A stretch of 8,330 bases of DNA from NCBI GenBank assembly GCA_934561725.1, contig CAKTGW010000028.1:1-8330 (forward strand), in the 5' to 3' direction. Shown in pieces: positions 7,074 to 8,330 of this stretch (positions within the stretch are counted from its first letter, which is position 1; every line of letters begins with the position of its first letter). This stretch comes from an uncultured Oscillospiraceae bacterium (GTDB lineage: Bacteria > Bacillota > Clostridia > Oscillospirales > Oscillospiraceae). The notes beneath the pieces were generated by a model. That model saw only the letters and a program-made list of their open reading frames with translations, made no database searches and was not told where the DNA came from. The position numbers and the translations under genes are program-made.

Positions 7074-7101
7074 CGGGATCGTGGATCTTTACGGATTCGC
7101 T

Positions 7102-7836
7102 TCAGTCTATAACGGGGGGAGTATATTCTTTGCGCTTGGCAGCCATATCCTTTTTCCAGGCGATGATTTCTGCAACAGAGACATCGCGTCCAGACCTGAG
7201 CGCCTCGCGGGCGGGCTCCAGGACGGGATATTCAGCAACCGTCATTGCTTCACAGGCTTCCGGCAGATAGGGGACGACCGCAGGGGGAATGATAACGGCA
7301 CCGTGCTCGTCGGCCATAACGATATCGCCCGGATGAATGGTAAGGCCAAAGATCTCAACAGGTGTACCGAAATCTACCAGATGATAGTAGCCGTGACTGG
7401 GATTGGAGCAGGGAGCATAGTAACCAAAATTATTTTCACGGGCGGCTTCATTGTCCCGGACGCCGCCGTTGGTGAGGGTTCCCACACAGCCCAGCAGCTT
7501 GTGGATGTGCAGATTGACCTCGCCCCAGATAGCGGAGACCATGTGCTTATCCACATCCTGCTGTACGGCGATGGTCGGCTCCAGCATGTCTTTTACATGC
7601 TGGTAATAGCCGGCATCGTTATTGACATAGCCCTTGCGCGCCTGATTGGCGGTAGAATATTTGGCAGTAGCGGCAAAGCCTATCATGGGGCCGCCGGCTA
7701 CGGGGACGATCTCCTTGATATTTTCACCGGAGATATATCCGTCTGTGCGACTCATTACGCCAAAGCACTCCAGGGCGTTGCATACGGTAGGGACATCGTA
7801 TTTGCGGATGGCTTCCAGCTGTTCCTTGGTGATCAT
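7102..7836 (-). CDS. RraA-family aldolase/decarboxylase-like protein
   Basis: This 244-residue protein belongs to the RraA/4-hydroxy-4-methyl-2-oxoglutarate aldolase family. Characterised members are metal-dependent and cleave 4-hydroxy-2-oxo diacids to two 2-oxo acids, or decarboxylate oxaloacetate. The family core is clear: GEV (105-107), NGGVRD (123-128) containing the R127-D128 pair used for catalysis, and GDIVMADEHGAVIIP (170-184). It is much longer than E. coli RraA (about 160 residues) and close to the catabolic aldolases, so a metabolic role is more likely than RNase E inhibition. The start has AGGAGG 8 bases upstream. That site overlaps the stop codon of the dehydrogenase gene, which implies coupled expression. 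The partner enzymes in the operon suggest cleavage or decarboxylation of a 2-oxo acid made by the dehydrogenase; the exact substrate is unknown. Confidence 0.85.
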   Translation of the reverse strand: MITKEQLEAIRKYDVPTVCNALECFGVMSRTDGYISGENIKEIVPVAGGPMIGFAATAKYSTANQARKGYVNNDAGYYQHVKDMLEPTIAVQQDVDKHMVSAIWGEVNLHIHKLLGCVGTLTNGGVRDNEAARENNFGYYAPCSNPSHGYYHLVDFGTPVEIFGLTIHPGDIVMADEHGAVIIPPAVVPYLPEACEAMTVAEYPVLEPAREALRSGRDVSVAEIIAWKKDMAAKRKEYTPPVID

Positions 7837-7844
7837 TTTATTTT

Positions 7845-7850
7845 CCTCCT
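7845..7850 (-). promoter_or_regulatory. Ribosome binding site overlapping the upstream stop codon
   Basis: The AGGAGG of the RraA-like gene shares bases with the TAG stop of the dehydrogenase gene (TAGGAGG on the minus strand). Ribosomes ending on the first gene would reach the initiation site of the second, so translational coupling is likely. Confidence 0.7.
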
Positions 7851-8330
7851 ATTTATCAAGCTTGTTTACAGGCCAGGTGGGCTTCTGGCCGCTCAGCACC
7901 TCATGAATGCCCTGGGCAGCGTGGAGCCCCATGCGGTCGTTTGCGTCTTTTGTTGCACCGGCCAGATGCGGCGAGCAGACGACGTTGTACATATACAGCA
8001 GCGGATTATCACTTGCAGGGGGTTCGGTCTCAAACACGTCGATTCCGGCGCCGGCAATACTGTGGTTTTGCAGGGCGGAAATCAGAGCAGCCTCGTCTAC
8101 GATGCTGCCGCGGGCGCAGTTGATGAAATAGGCGGTGGGCTTCATCATTTCAAATTCGGCCTGGCCGATGCTGTGGTGCGTTTCAGGCAGAGCGGGCAGA
8201 TGCAGAGAAATAAAATCGGCGGTTTTCAGGACCTCATCCCGGCTCATCATAGTCACTCCGGCGGGAGCCTGATCCTGGGTCACAAAGGGGTCATAGGCGA
8301 TCACATGGGTCTCAAAGGCAAGGGCATATT
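7849..8330 (-). CDS. D-isomer-specific 2-hydroxyacid dehydrogenase, C-terminal half (5' end outside window)
   Basis: The 159 visible codons are the C-terminal half of an NAD-dependent 2-hydroxyacid dehydrogenase, a family of about 320 residues that includes phosphoglycerate, glycerate and D-lactate dehydrogenases. The reading frame stays open to the window edge and upstream codons (LAFETHVIAYDP) fit the family's Rossmann fold, so the GTG near 8304 is internal and not a start. Numbering from the first visible codon, D13 in AYDP is the acidic residue that favours NAD, and the catalytic set is R73 (CARGSIVD), E102 (FETEPP) and H121 (SPHLAGATK). It would oxidise a 2-hydroxy acid or reduce a 2-oxo acid. 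SerA is possible from motifs alone, but the neighbours point to a catabolic hydroxy-acid role. It is the first gene of the operon seen here; its promoter is outside the window. Confidence 0.9.
   Translation of the reverse strand, partial: YALAFETHVIAYDPFVTQDQAPAGVTMMSRDEVLKTADFISLHLPALPETHHSIGQAEFEMMKPTAYFINCARGSIVDEAALISALQNHSIAGAGIDVFETEPPASDNPLLYMYNVVCSPHLAGATKDANDRMGLHAAQGIHEVLSGQKPTWPVNKLDK

Noticed and set aside
7849..8304. A complete short dehydrogenase starting at the GTG near 8304
   Set aside because: The frame stays open to the window edge with family-like sequence, so the gene is simply cut by the window.

Overview
The window looks like the chromosome of an anaerobic gut-type Firmicute, probably in the Oscillospirales/Clostridia. 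This is inferred from the strong AGGAGG-type ribosome sites, the consensus sigma-A-like promoters, the moderately GC-rich genes, and a gene set (YbhJ-type aconitase relative, about 450-residue citrate synthase, MtaA/UroD-like methyltransferase, LarA-like protein) that I associate with that group. No RNA gene, insertion sequence, CRISPR array or phage gene is visible. About 95 % of the window is explained by seven genes.

Left part (1-3738): two genes of the oxidative branch of the citrate cycle diverge from a 331-base intergenic region. An aconitase-superfamily hydratase runs leftward and out of the window, with its N-terminus and all iron-sulfur cysteines present. A Si-type citrate synthase runs rightward. 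The region between them holds a good promoter for each gene, a perfect inverted repeat, further copies of a TGCAAG/CTTGCA motif that overlap both -35 boxes, and a terminator-like hairpin in the hydratase leader that suggests attenuation. Together the pair would convert oxaloacetate and acetyl-CoA to citrate and then isocitrate, probably to supply 2-oxoglutarate for glutamate synthesis.

Right part (3739-8330): five closely spaced genes run leftward, towards the citrate synthase gene. In order of transcription they encode a D-isomer-type 2-hydroxyacid dehydrogenase (5' end outside the window), an RraA-family aldolase/decarboxylase-like protein, a LarA-like (DUF2088) protein, a DapA/NanA-superfamily lyase with an altered active site, and an MtaA/CmuA/UroD-type methyltransferase. 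The gaps are 12, 76, 17 and 20 bases, each start has its own Shine-Dalgarno site, and a 13-bp bidirectional terminator closes both this operon and the citrate synthase gene.

The five enzyme families suggest an uncharacterised route for a 2-hydroxy acid: stereochemical inversion (LarA-like), oxidation to a 2-oxo acid (dehydrogenase), carbon-carbon cleavage (RraA-like and/or DapA-like), and methyl transfer to a thiol or corrinoid-linked acceptor (MtaA-like). The substrate cannot be read from the sequence. This operon and the divergent regulatory region are the parts most worth following up.
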